13,947 nucleotides of DNA from JBBATK01 sp046052705 (GCA_046052705.1 JBJOLU010000210.1:1-13947), one strand, 5' to 3'. Shown: positions 6,358 to 13,765, counted from the stretch's first letter. The notes: generated from the sequence alone by a model not told the origin. Translations and numbers: made by a program.

Positions 6358-7091
6358 ATCAGCATTGCATACTTCAAAAACACGTGCAGCCACGCGCTAA
6401 GGCCGGCAAGCACACCGGGAAATCCATCGAGCAATGCACCTCGCATCACACTCATTTTTAACCAGGCCACAGCAGGATTAACAATGAGATTCAACACTCC
6501 CGCGCGGCGTCCACGCGCATAGTAATCGTCGGCTCCCAGCCTGGCGTAATACACTGTCTTCTCGAAATGATGCGCGATGGAGCTAAAGGAATAATGATCC
6601 AGCCAGCCACGGAGCAGCAAGGCCTGCTGCGCACTGCACTGCATCTTGTCGTGGCCATTGTGATTCACAAAGCGGGGCTGCAACGAACGATGCACCAAGC
6701 GCAAATGCACATCCGGTTGCCACGCATAACGAAGCTTCTTTCCCAGATACACCGTGCGGCGCTGCACCCGCGCTGCACCGGCGTTCGTTGTGCTGATAAA
6801 TGCCCGAACAGAAGCAAGCAACTGATGGTCGGGAACTTCATCGGCATCTAAACTCCAAATCCATTCCTCAGTGCATAAATCTATCGCTCTATTCTTCTGC
6901 TCTATACTTCCTCGCCACGGCTCTTCAACAACCATCACGCCGTAATCACGGCACACCTTTACCGTTGCGTCGGTACTTGCACTATCTGCCACCACCACCA
7001 CCTGCTTTGCAAGCGCGCATACCACCGGCAAGAGTCTTTGCAGACTCTGCTCCTCGTTCTTGGCTATGATGGCAATTGATAATGGCAGCAT
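6327..7091 (-). CDS. Family 2 glycosyltransferase (WaaE/KdtX-like)
   Basis: The protein has 254 residues and a GT-A fold signature: SIAIIAKNEE (5-14), the nucleotide-binding DSASTDAT (36-43), EQKNRAID (64-71) and the metal-binding LDADE (81-85). The C-terminal part has the layout RRTVYLGKKLRYAWQPDVHLRLVHR, then HYSF, and ends in a hydrophobic region (about 205-245) that probably associates with the inner membrane. This arrangement matches the WaaE/KdtX-like beta-glucosyltransferases that add sugars to the LPS core or other surface glycans. The exact sugar and acceptor cannot be read from the sequence. It is the last gene of the minus-strand block, 63 bp after the cytochrome gene, and its 3' end lies inside the ettA terminator hairpin. 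The start at 7091 keeps the complete first beta strand. Confidence 0.88.
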   Translation of the reverse strand: MLPLSIAIIAKNEEQSLQRLLPVVCALAKQVVVVADSASTDATVKVCRDYGVMVVEEPWRGSIEQKNRAIDLCTEEWIWSLDADEVPDHQLLASVRAFISTTNAGAARVQRRTVYLGKKLRYAWQPDVHLRLVHRSLQPRFVNHNGHDKMQCSAQQALLLRGWLDHYSFSSIAHHFEKTVYYARLGADDYYARGRRAGVLNLIVNPAVAWLKMSVMRGALLDGFPGVLAGLSAWLHVFLKYAMLIQKQRGEHRS

Positions 7092-7107
7092 GTTCTCTTT
7101 GTGATTG

Positions 7108-7142
7108 GTGCTTTGCTACTCTTCAAGAGTAGTGTGTAGCAC
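7108..7142 (-). promoter_or_regulatory. Inverted repeat between cytochrome c and GT2 genes
   Basis: GTGCT (7108-7112) pairs with AGCAC (7138-7142), enclosing an inner CTACTC/GAGTAG stem (7116-7121/7127-7132) with a TTCAA loop. It lies between the cytochrome stop and the GT2 start, with no T run on the minus strand, so it is more likely an mRNA-stability or leader structure than a terminator. Confidence 0.45.
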
Positions 7143-7154
7143 CTCTTCAGAATA

Positions 7155-7544
7155 TCATTTCCCTTCGCTTCGAGCGGCAAACACAAAACCGGCAATGGAA
7201 TCTTGAGTCATAGCGTCGATCTTGGCTTTACGCGCCATGGCAGGCATAATACGTTTCCACTTTTCTTCGGAGTATTGCGATGCTACAGGCAGGTCATGAC
7301 AACGCTGGCAATGCATGGCATACAATTCACCGCATCGTATCAATGCAGGCGACGCGCTGCTAAGAGCCGGAGCCGACATCATGGTTTTTTCCTTGGTCGA
7401 GGCCGATGAACTTGCGCATCCATTCATCAGCAATAAGCAGAGAAGAGCAGAGCCAAGAAGAATGGTGGCAGTCACTGCCGATCTATGCACTACTGCTGTA
7501 CCTGCCACGGATGCTCGCCCATTGGTTTGTATAAATCCGGTCAT
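7155..7544 (-). CDS. Monoheme cytochrome c lipoprotein
   Basis: The 130-residue protein starts at the ATG at 7544. A membrane segment (about 24-40) ends in M40-N41-G42-C43, an imperfect lipobox, followed by a Ser/Thr/Ala-rich linker (44-66), so it is probably a lipid-anchored periplasmic protein. A single haem-attachment site, C79-Q-R-C82-H83, follows CGELYAMHCQRCHD, and the C-terminal WKRIMPAMARKAKIDAMTQDSIAGF pattern carries methionines that could supply the distal ligand. It therefore fits small class I electron-transfer cytochromes c; the redox partner is unknown. The frame is open upstream to 7631, but that would overlap the recQ stop and add 29 atypical residues, so I chose 7544. A TATTTTTG box lies 36 bp upstream. 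Confidence 0.82.
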   Translation of the reverse strand: MTGFIQTNGRASVAGTAVVHRSAVTATILLGSALLCLLLMNGCASSSASTKEKTMMSAPALSSASPALIRCGELYAMHCQRCHDLPVASQYSEEKWKRIMPAMARKAKIDAMTQDSIAGFVFAARSEGK

Positions 7545-7579
7545 GAGAATAGGTGGTTGTGGTTGAAATACTACGGCGG

Positions 7580-7587
7580 CAAAAATA
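7580..7587 (-). promoter_or_regulatory. Candidate -7 element (TATTTTTG) for the cytochrome c gene
   Basis: Minus-strand TATTTTTG, followed by CC, lies 36 bp before the cytochrome ATG in the gap after recQ. It matches TAnnTTTG. No TTG is present at the ideal upstream distance, so it is only a half-match. Confidence 0.35.
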
Positions 7588-7605
7588 CATCGCAGGCAAG
7601 GGGCG

Positions 7606-9504
7606 CTATTCGTTGCCGACCAACAAGCCACGACGATATCTCTCTATCAACTGCAGAATGTCGTTACCATAGCGGCGCATTTTCACTTCACCGAAACCAT
7701 GCACCGTCTGCAGTTCCCGCTCGGACTGCGGCTGTAGCCGCGCTATCTCCAGCAGTGTGGCATCGCTAAGCACCATGTATGCAGGCGTGTCCGCTTTCTC
7801 TGCAAGCGTACGCCGCAGTTCGCGCAAGTGCTCAAAAAGCGAGCGCTGATGCGGTGCTTGGGCGTGAGATGCTTGGGCGTGAGGTGATTGGGCCTCTGAT
7901 GCATCCGTCGATACGGTCGTGTGTTGCTTACGTGTTCTGCGCGCAGATCGTTCCGGCTTTGTATTTGCCGGCGTTGTACTTGAATGTGTATCCGAATCAG
8001 GATGGGCCCGCAGCTGCAAGGTATTTTTACCGTAGAGCACATCGCGAGCGGCATCGGTGAGAAGCAGCACCGGGTAGGTACCATGTGTGCTTTGTACATA
8101 CTCACGCGCAATAAGTTCCTTGATAATCGCGCGCCATCGGGATCGTGTAATCGATCTTCCCACACCAAAGGTTTTGAGCTCTTTGTGTTCGGGGCGTGCG
8201 GTTGATGCGCCGGTGAGAATATCGATAATAGTAGTTATGCCGTATCGTTCTTGCGTGCGCGCAATAGCAGAGAATGCCTTTTGCGCATCAATAGTTGCAT
8301 CGTAGGTGTCCTGCGGCTCGCAGCAAATATCACAGGCACCGCAGGGAGGCGTGAACACTTCGTTGAAGGCGGCGAGCAGAAGTTCACGGCGGCAAAGAAC
8401 AGACTCACAGAAATCAACAACGGCGTTTAAACGCTCGCGCTGAACGAGCGCAACGTCAGGGTCCGGCTCGGACTCCGTGAATTCACGCAAGGTGCGCGCA
8501 TCCCGCGTACTGTAGAGCAGCAGCGCCGTGCAGGGCAATCCATCGCGTCCGGCACGACCGGTTTCCTGATAATAGGCCTCTAAACTTTTGGGCATGTCGT
8601 AGTGAATCACAAAGCGCACATCGGGCTTGTCGATGCCCATTCCAAAGGCCACCGTCGCCACCATAACAGTAACACGGTTGCTCACGAAGTCGTCGTGCCT
8701 GGCACTACGCGTTTGTGCATCAAGCCCTGCGTGGTAGGAGGCTGCGCTCACTCCGGAGGCCGCGAGTTTAGCTGCAAGATTCTCTGCCGAAGTTCTGGAT
8801 AAGGTGTAGATGATTCCGCTTTGTCCACGGTATTGGTCTATCATTGCCTGCACCTTTGCAAGGGCAGTGCGCTTGGGTTCTACGCGATACATAATGTTTG
8901 TGCGCTGGAAGGAACCCACGAAGATCTTCGGGTTTCGAAGTTGTAATCGTTCGATGATATACTGCCTGGTTGATATGTCGGCAGTGGCGGTAAGCGCAAT
9001 AATGGGTACCGTGGGAAGTTCATCGCGAAGCACCGACAGCTGCGCATACTCGGGGCGAAAATCATTGCCCCACTGAGCGATGCAATGCGCTTCGTCTATT
9101 GCTATCAAAGAAACCGAACGTTTGCGCAGCCACTCGGGGAAACCATCGGCAAACACACGCTCGGGAGAGATATACAACAGTTCTGTTCGTCCCGATTCAA
9201 CGCGACGCACAACACGCTTTTGCTCTTCCACAGTCTGCGCCGAACTCATGAACTCGGCTTCCACACCGCGGGCGCGCAAGGCATCCACTTGATCTTTCAT
9301 CAAGGCAAGCAATGGAGATACCACCACGGTAACTCCCTGCATGCACAGCGCGGGAACCTGGTAGCACATGGACTTTCCGCTTCCTGTAGGCATCACTACA
9401 AGGGTATCACGGCCATCCAGCACAGACTCCACGATGTCTTCTTGGCTATCACGAAAAGCGTCGTGACCAAACACGGTGTTGAGTATGTGCAGCGGTGATT
9501 TCAT
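7606..9504 (-). CDS. recQ: RecQ, ATP-dependent 3'-5' DNA helicase
   Basis: The 632-residue protein carries the complete RecQ layout. It has a Q motif (F17-R18...Q21), Walker A MPTGSGKS (38-45), DEAH (137-140) followed by the aromatic-rich loop CIAQWGNDFRPEY, SAT-like ALTATAD, and helicase domain 2 with YHAGLD, TVMVATVAFGMGIDKPDVR and QETGRAGRDG. The four-cysteine zinc site is VLCRRELL...PCGACDIC. A winged-helix RQC region follows and a C-terminal HRDC domain (about the last 80 residues) with the VHGFGEVKMRRYG helix-hairpin-like end. A low-complexity linker with a pentapeptide repeat joins RQC to HRDC. In family members this enzyme unwinds DNA at recombination and stalled-fork intermediates. 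It begins 59 bp after the prfC stop on the same strand and has no obvious promoter, so it is probably cotranscribed with prfC. Confidence 0.95.
   Translation of the reverse strand: MKSPLHILNTVFGHDAFRDSQEDIVESVLDGRDTLVVMPTGSGKSMCYQVPALCMQGVTVVVSPLLALMKDQVDALRARGVEAEFMSSAQTVEEQKRVVRRVESGRTELLYISPERVFADGFPEWLRKRSVSLIAIDEAHCIAQWGNDFRPEYAQLSVLRDELPTVPIIALTATADISTRQYIIERLQLRNPKIFVGSFQRTNIMYRVEPKRTALAKVQAMIDQYRGQSGIIYTLSRTSAENLAAKLAASGVSAASYHAGLDAQTRSARHDDFVSNRVTVMVATVAFGMGIDKPDVRFVIHYDMPKSLEAYYQETGRAGRDGLPCTALLLYSTRDARTLREFTESEPDPDVALVQRERLNAVVDFCESVLCRRELLLAAFNEVFTPPCGACDICCEPQDTYDATIDAQKAFSAIARTQERYGITTIIDILTGASTARPEHKELKTFGVGRSITRSRWRAIIKELIAREYVQSTHGTYPVLLLTDAARDVLYGKNTLQLRAHPDSDTHSSTTPANTKPERSARRTRKQHTTVSTDASEAQSPHAQASHAQAPHQRSLFEHLRELRRTLAEKADTPAYMVLSDATLLEIARLQPQSERELQTVHGFGEVKMRRYGNDILQLIERYRRGLLVGNE
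7856..7900. repeat. 15-bp tandem repeat within recQ
   Basis: Three contiguous 15-bp units lie at 7856-7870, 7871-7885 and 7886-7900; the first two differ by two bases and the third is more diverged. They encode the pentapeptide pattern (S/A)(P/S)HAQ in the linker between the RQC and HRDC domains. The length is a multiple of three, so copy-number change would keep the frame. Confidence 0.7.
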
Positions 9505-9563
9505 GAGCGCAGGTAAGGCAGATATCGCAGTGATCTCAATGATCTCAATTATTCAAGCGGCCG

Positions 9564-11123
9564 CTATCGCGGCGGAGTATCCAGCAGCACCAGACCTTCG
9601 GTGCGATCGGCATGGTATTGCATTTCCCAGTCGGACTTAAAGAGTGCTACAGGCCTGTTCATGTCGTCGTAAAAAACAGGCACGGCCGAGCCGGGCATCA
9701 CACTGCTTCCTATCCAGCGGGAGCGGGTGTAGCCCAGGCGGTCCAAAGAAATTACCTCTTGATATTCAGACTCCATGCGGGCTTGAAACACCTGCAGCTG
9801 CAAGTCTCCAACGGCAGCAACCACAGGAGTAGGACTACGATGCGAGTCTTGAAAAATCTGTATCACACCTTCTTCGCCAAGCTGCTCTATGCCCTTGCGA
9901 AATCCTTTGGAGAAGGATCCCGATGCCGGCTGCACGCGCGCAAAAATCTCGGGAGCAAAGCGCGGAAACTGCGGTATGGTGTAGTCGCGTCCGGTGGTAA
10001 GTGTATCACCTACGCGGAAAGTACCGGGATTGGAAAGGCCAATCACATCACCGGGAAAAGCTTCATCGATGATGTCGCGGTCTTGCCCGAAAATTTGAAA
10101 AGGATAATTCAGCTTTACCTCTTTGCCGGTGCGCGGGTGACGCGCCGTCATTCCCCGTTCGAACTTTCCGGAAATAATTCGGAAGAACGAGATTCTGTCT
10201 CGGTGCGCTTTGTTCATGTTTGCCTGCATCTTGTACATGAAGCCGGTAAACACTTCGGAGCTAGGTTCTATGCGGCCTAGAGAGGTATCCATGCCCTGCG
10301 GCGGCGGCGCAAGTTCTATAAGATGACGAAGAAAATTCTCCACGCCGAAGTTCGTGATTGCCGAACCAAAAAATACGGGCGTGATTTTCTCTTCTAAAAA
10401 TGCTTCGCGCTCAAACTGCGGCAACACGTGCTCCACAAGTTCAAGATCCTCGATAAGCTGCGCGTGGTAGGAATCGCCAAGGCGCTCGCGTATCTGCGCA
10501 TCGTGAAGATCGGCCACGGTAGATGGTGCCATAAAGGCATTGCCCACAGTACGCTCGAAGGAATGCAGTTGGCGTGTGCTGCGCTCGTACACACCGCGAA
10601 AATCCGAACCGCTTCCAATGGGAAAGGTCAGCGGCACGGGAGTAATTCCCAGCACTTTTTCAACGTTGTCCATTACCTCGAATGGACTCAGTGCGGGCCT
10701 GTCCATTTTGTTGACGAAGGTGATAATGGGAATGCCGCGGTCTCTACACACTTTGAACAGCTTGATAGTCTGCTCCTCCACGCCCTTGGCGGCATCGACA
10801 AGCATGATCGCACAATCCACTGCCATCAGCGTGCGGTAGGTGTCTTCGCTGAAGTCTTGGTGACCCGGCGTGTCCAGGATATTCAGCAGGTAACCATCGT
10901 ACTCAACGCGCATGGCGCTGGAGGACACCGAGATACCACGTTCTTTTTCTATACTCATCCAGTCCGACGTTGTGGCCGTGTGTTTACCACCCGTAACCGC
11001 ACCTGCTTTACGAATAGCTCCGGAGTAGAGAAGGAGTTTCTCGGTAAGTGTGGTCTTCCCCGCATCGGGGTGAGAGATAATGGCGAGCGTGCGACGCCGC
11101 GCGATTTCGGATTCGAATGACAT
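9564..11123 (-). CDS. prfC: PrfC, peptide chain release factor RF3 (GTPase)
   Basis: From the ATG at 11123 the protein has 519 residues, close to the family size. All G motifs are present: SHPDAGKTT (17-25), switch I region WMSIEKERGISVSSS (55-69), DTPGH (84-88) and NKMDR (138-142). Its continuation SEDTYRTLMAVDCAIMLVDAAKGVE is typical of RF3 rather than EF-G. Domains II/III follow, with FFRIISGKFERGM and AAVGDLQLQVFQARMESEY. RF3 is a cytoplasmic GTPase that removes RF1/RF2 from the ribosome after peptide release. An upstream in-frame start at 11180 adds 19 residues (MPVGASLRRCVPCLNSPLF) not seen in the family, so the start at 11123 is preferred. recQ follows on the same strand. It is divergent from tRNA-Leu. 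Confidence 0.95.
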   Translation of the reverse strand: MSFESEIARRRTLAIISHPDAGKTTLTEKLLLYSGAIRKAGAVTGGKHTATTSDWMSIEKERGISVSSSAMRVEYDGYLLNILDTPGHQDFSEDTYRTLMAVDCAIMLVDAAKGVEEQTIKLFKVCRDRGIPIITFVNKMDRPALSPFEVMDNVEKVLGITPVPLTFPIGSGSDFRGVYERSTRQLHSFERTVGNAFMAPSTVADLHDAQIRERLGDSYHAQLIEDLELVEHVLPQFEREAFLEEKITPVFFGSAITNFGVENFLRHLIELAPPPQGMDTSLGRIEPSSEVFTGFMYKMQANMNKAHRDRISFFRIISGKFERGMTARHPRTGKEVKLNYPFQIFGQDRDIIDEAFPGDVIGLSNPGTFRVGDTLTTGRDYTIPQFPRFAPEIFARVQPASGSFSKGFRKGIEQLGEEGVIQIFQDSHRSPTPVVAAVGDLQLQVFQARMESEYQEVISLDRLGYTRSRWIGSSVMPGSAVPVFYDDMNRPVALFKSDWEMQYHADRTEGLVLLDTPPR

Positions 11124-11199
11124 GAACAGGGGAGAATTCAAACAAGGGACACAGCGCCGCAGACTTGCCCCTACGGGCACTCTGCACTACGGCGGAAGG

Positions 11200-11207
11200 C
11201 AAAACTA
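11200..11207 (-). promoter_or_regulatory. Candidate -7 element (TAGTTTTG) for prfC-recQ
   Basis: Minus-strand TAGTTTTG, followed by CC, lies 76 bp before the prfC start. It is the same octamer as upstream of pstS and matches TAnnTTTG. No clear TTG lies about 20 nt upstream. Confidence 0.35.
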
Positions 11208-11236
11208 AAGGATTTTTTGCGCGCAGGCCGTACCTA

Positions 11237-11267
11237 TTGCCCACGCCGCTCTCCTTCCCTATTTTTG
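11237..11267 (+). promoter_or_regulatory. Candidate promoter for tRNA-Leu (TTG-20 nt-TATTTTTG)
   Basis: TTG at 11237-11239 and TATTTTTG at 11260-11267 are 20 nt apart, matching the Bacteroidota -33/-7 arrangement (TTTG or TTG, then TAnnTTTG). Transcription would start near 11272, about 60 nt before the mature tRNA. It is the best-spaced promoter candidate in the window. Confidence 0.5.
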
Positions 11268-11330
11268 CCACCCTTGCAAGCAGCATTGCTAAGCTTGCAG
11301 CGCAGCCAATCGATGCGTCAATGCACGCAC

Positions 11331-11415
11331 GCAGGAGTGGCGGAACTGGCAGACGCGCTGGACTCAAAATCCAGTGAACCTTAAATTCGTGTGGGTTCGA
11401 CTCCCACCTTCTGCA
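11331..11415 (+). tRNA. tRNA-Leu (anticodon CAA)
   Basis: The acceptor stem GCAGGAG (11331-11337) pairs with CTTCTGC (11408-11414) with one G-T pair, and the discriminator base is A11415. The D arm carries CGGAACTGGCAGACG. The anticodon stem CTGGA/TCCAG (11358-11362/11370-11374) holds the loop CTCAAAA with anticodon CAA at 11365-11367. A long variable arm (about 11375-11390) marks a class II tRNA, and the T arm is GTGGG-TTCGACT-CCCAC. CCA is not encoded. It reads UUG codons. The gene stands alone, with a terminator 8 bp downstream. Confidence 0.97.
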
Positions 11416-11422
11416 CGGTAGT

Positions 11423-11457
11423 AAAAAAGCCCGAACGATGAGTTCGGGCTTTTTTTA
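11423..11457 (+). terminator. Intrinsic terminator after tRNA-Leu
   Basis: GCCCGAAC (11429-11436) pairs with GTTCGGGC (11442-11449) around the loop GATGA, flanked by an A6 run and followed by about eight T. This is a textbook rho-independent terminator; the A run also makes it usable on the minus strand. Confidence 0.95.
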
Positions 11458-11481
11458 TTGCAACTACATAAGTTGAAGACA

Positions 11482-11509
11482 GAGTAAAATTACTCAATGC
11501 ATTGAGTAA
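11482..11509. repeat. Perfect 20-bp palindrome with a third half-site (operator- or terminator-like)
   Basis: TTACTCAATG (11490-11499) is followed directly by its exact reverse complement CATTGAGTAA (11500-11509). A further GAGTAA at 11482-11487 faces the TTACTC arm with a 2-nt gap. It lies between the tRNA terminator and the 3' end of the fatty-acid hydroxylase gene. Read on the minus strand it is followed by TTTTACTC, so it may be a weak terminator for that gene. Its perfect symmetry also suits a protein-binding site. Confidence 0.75.
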
Positions 11510-11532
11510 ATCTAACCCCTTCTAAGCTGACC

Positions 11533-12138
11533 TCAGCCCTTCGGCTTCGTTCCAAACACAACATCCCACAATGGCGAGCTTACGCCGTAGGCGGTGTGGT
11601 CGTCGTGATAGTGATGGCGCAGATGATATTCTTTGAGGAACTTTCCAATGCCGGATCGCATAGTAAAATGATGGGTGGCATAGTGAATGGAATCGTACAC
11701 CACATAGCCCAGAATAAAACCGGCAAACAGCCCGAAGGCCGCCGTACCCATCACGGACTTGAGCGCAACAAAAATGATAACGGCTAGGGGAACGCTCACG
11801 GTGAGCGGCATTACAAGGCGAGTGCGGTCTCTGGGATAATCATGATGAATGCCGTGCACAAGAAAATGCGCTTTCTTACCCAGGTAGGTTTTTGGTTGGT
11901 AATGAAATGCCCAGCGGTGAAGCACATATTCAAAGAGAGTCCAGAGCAGCACACCTGCCGCAAAGAGTAGCGCGGTGGCACCGGCGCCGTGAAGAGTAGC
12001 TGCGGTATACGCGCAAAAAGCTACCGTGGGTACATACACCATTATGGGAGTGGCCGGGTGTATGTGAGAGAAGTATTCAAGAATGGGATTCTTGAACAAA
12101 CGAACGGTCTCGTCTCTGTTCGAAACAAAATGAGGCAT
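11533..12138 (-). CDS. Fatty-acid 2-hydroxylase (membrane di-iron hydroxylase superfamily)
   Basis: From the ATG at 12138 the protein has 201 residues; an upstream GTG at 12159 would add seven. Four hydrophobic segments alternate with the histidine clusters that ligate the two metal ions: EYVLHRWAFH (70-79), HFLVHGIHH (91-99), DSIHYATHH (149-157) and YHLRHHYHDDH (171-181). The final GVSSPLWDVVFGT is typical of the FA2H/Scs7 branch, as is the N-terminal NPILEYFSHIHPATP. In that branch the enzyme adds a hydroxyl at carbon 2 of an acyl chain, commonly in sphingolipids. Carotenoid hydroxylases of the same superfamily have a different histidine spacing. This bacterial member lacks the cytochrome b5 domain found in fungal relatives. 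It lies 141 bp downstream of deoC on the same strand. Confidence 0.88.
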   Translation of the reverse strand: MPHFVSNRDETVRLFKNPILEYFSHIHPATPIMVYVPTVAFCAYTAATLHGAGATALLFAAGVLLWTLFEYVLHRWAFHYQPKTYLGKKAHFLVHGIHHDYPRDRTRLVMPLTVSVPLAVIIFVALKSVMGTAAFGLFAGFILGYVVYDSIHYATHHFTMRSGIGKFLKEYHLRHHYHDDHTAYGVSSPLWDVVFGTKPKG

Positions 12139-12279
12139 AACACGGAGTGTGGTGAACACCGATGTTGAAAAATCTCTGCCGCAAAATAGAGAGTTCCTGC
12201 GCGCAACGAGCAGTTTGTTATTGATTCTTCAAATCGGGGTTATGCGGCGAAATACAACGATCTCTTTAAAGGCAGGCGT

Positions 12280-12960
12280 TTATGCTTGTGGATGGCGAGC
12301 ATTCCACTCGTTCATCACTGCTACACCTGCGCTCATACCAAGGCGGTCGGCACCGGCCTCGATCATTTCAAGCGCTGCATCTAGTGTGCGAATGCCGCCG
12401 GACGCTTTTACCCGCACCGATGGCCCCGAGTGAGCGCGTAACAACCTCACGTCGGCAGCGGTTGCGCCATGCGAGGCAAAACCCGTCGATGTTTTTACGT
12501 AATCGGCTTCGGCGCGAGTGATGAGTTCGCAGGCCGATTTCTTCTCATCGTCGGTAAGCAACGCAGTTTCGATAATCACTTTGGTAGAAGCGCCCAGAGA
12601 GTACGCCACCTCTACCACTTCCTTGATATCAATAAGTACATCATCCGGTCTGTTATTTTTCAGCGCAGCGATATCAATCACCATATCAATCTCTGAAGCA
12701 CCGCGGGCAATAGCTTCGCGGGCCTCGTGAGCTTTCACCATACCAAAGGTGGCACCGAAGGGGAAGCCCACCACCGTGCACACTTTTACTGTGGAGCCGT
12801 CGAGCAGACTATTGGCACGAGCAACAGCAGAGGGAAACACACACACGGTAGCAAAGCCGAAATGGCGAGCTTCGTCGCATAGCTGAGCAATTTGATGATC
12901 GAGATACGCGGGTTGCAGAAGGGTGTGGTCGATGGCAGCGCCAAGTTGTGATGCATTCAT
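12280..12960 (-). CDS. deoC: DeoC, deoxyribose-phosphate aldolase
   Basis: The 226-residue protein is a complete class I aldolase TIM barrel of family-typical length. Visible blocks are IDHTLLQPA (10-18), CTVVGFPFGAT (61-71), EIDMVIDI with Asp92, KVIIETALL, and DYVKTSTGF with the Schiff-base Lys156. VKASGGIRT carries the second active-site Lys185. It interconverts 2-deoxyribose-5-phosphate with acetaldehyde and glyceraldehyde-3-phosphate in deoxynucleoside breakdown, in the cytoplasm. The short bacterial form shown here resembles the Thermotoga/Bacillus type. No other deo genes are visible nearby. It lies 89 bp downstream of the metallophosphatase on the same strand. Confidence 0.96.
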   Translation of the reverse strand: MNASQLGAAIDHTLLQPAYLDHQIAQLCDEARHFGFATVCVFPSAVARANSLLDGSTVKVCTVVGFPFGATFGMVKAHEAREAIARGASEIDMVIDIAALKNNRPDDVLIDIKEVVEVAYSLGASTKVIIETALLTDDEKKSACELITRAEADYVKTSTGFASHGATAADVRLLRAHSGPSVRVKASGGIRTLDAALEMIEAGADRLGMSAGVAVMNEWNARHPQA

Positions 12961-13049
12961 GGCAGTAAGCTTAAAGCGATAAGTGTACGTGATGTGATCG
13001 CGGAGGCAAGAGTGAAAGGGACCACTGCAAGGGCAATTACATGCTACTC

Positions 13050-13718
13050 CTACTCGCGCGATCCAATATAGTCTGAATCGACGGTTGGCACACTGATGAT
13101 TTCCATCACTCTGCCGGAGGCATCGATTCGCAAGGCAGAAAGAGCGTTGCCGCGATACGCACCTGTATCAATGTTCCATGCATTCTCCGCATCGCGGAAG
13201 TCGGGCTCGCCATCCACAGGCGTATGGCCTATCACTTGAATTTTCCCGATGTTCTTCAGCGGCACTCTATTCCACAACACACCATACGAGTTCAGCTCCG
13301 AAAAAGGATTAGGAGTAGATGTTACGCCGGCATGGGAAATCATCACATGTTCGTTTTCGTAAAACAAGGGGAGGTTCTTAAACCAGGGTATATCACCTTC
13401 CATGGACCGGCCTGCAATTTTATACTGCTGCAAGGTCTCGCGCCCTCCCTGATTCAACCACCCCGGATTCGAGCGCTTCACGTTATAGAGAACGCATTCG
13501 AACTCGTGATTGCCCTTGAGAAAAATCGCCTTGTTCGGAAAGCGCTCGTTAAGCGAGCGCGCGGTGGCAACGCACTCCGGGCTATAATTACCACGATCAA
13601 TAAGATCTCCAACCTGTACCATTACTTCGTCTTGGGGCCTCCAGTGCTGCGCTATCAACGTTCTAAATGTTTGATAGCAACCATGCACATCGCCAACAAC
13701 CAACAATTGTTCAGCCAT
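13050..13718 (-). CDS. PPP-family metallophosphatase (PrpA-like serine/threonine phosphatase or Ap4A hydrolase relative)
   Basis: The 222-residue cytoplasmic protein has the complete PPP metal-binding set: GDVHG (9-13), GDLIDRG (37-43), GNHE (69-72), SHAGV (128-132) and GHT (164-166), then IDTGAY near 185-190. These residues bind two metal ions and carry the catalytic histidine. The compact size, without C-terminal extension, fits the bacterial PrpA/lambda-phosphatase type or symmetric diadenosine tetraphosphatase relatives. Substrate (phosphoprotein or dinucleotide) cannot be decided from the motifs. The start at 13718 puts GDVHG at the usual residue 9. It follows a partial sugar permease gene by 47 bp and precedes deoC by 89 bp on the same strand. 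Confidence 0.9.
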   Translation of the reverse strand: MAEQLLVVGDVHGCYQTFRTLIAQHWRPQDEVMVQVGDLIDRGNYSPECVATARSLNERFPNKAIFLKGNHEFECVLYNVKRSNPGWLNQGGRETLQQYKIAGRSMEGDIPWFKNLPLFYENEHVMISHAGVTSTPNPFSELNSYGVLWNRVPLKNIGKIQVIGHTPVDGEPDFRDAENAWNIDTGAYRGNALSALRIDASGRVMEIISVPTVDSDYIGSRE

Positions 13719-13765
13719 GAGTATGAGCCAACTTCCTAAGGATTTTGAATAGCAAAGTTCGTCGC

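Noticed and set aside
9531..9549. Direct repeat TGATCTCAA x2 between recQ and prfC
   Set aside because: Only about 9 bp twice in a short gap; no structure or known function.
9612..11120. Two long plus-strand frames (9612-10280, 10428-11120) opposite prfC
   Set aside because: RF3 motifs run through the entire minus-strand frame; these are antisense shadows without motifs.
11331..11532. tRNA-Leu as an integration site of a mobile element
   Set aside because: No integrase, no direct repeat of the tRNA 3' end, and only housekeeping genes follow; only the palindrome remains unexplained.
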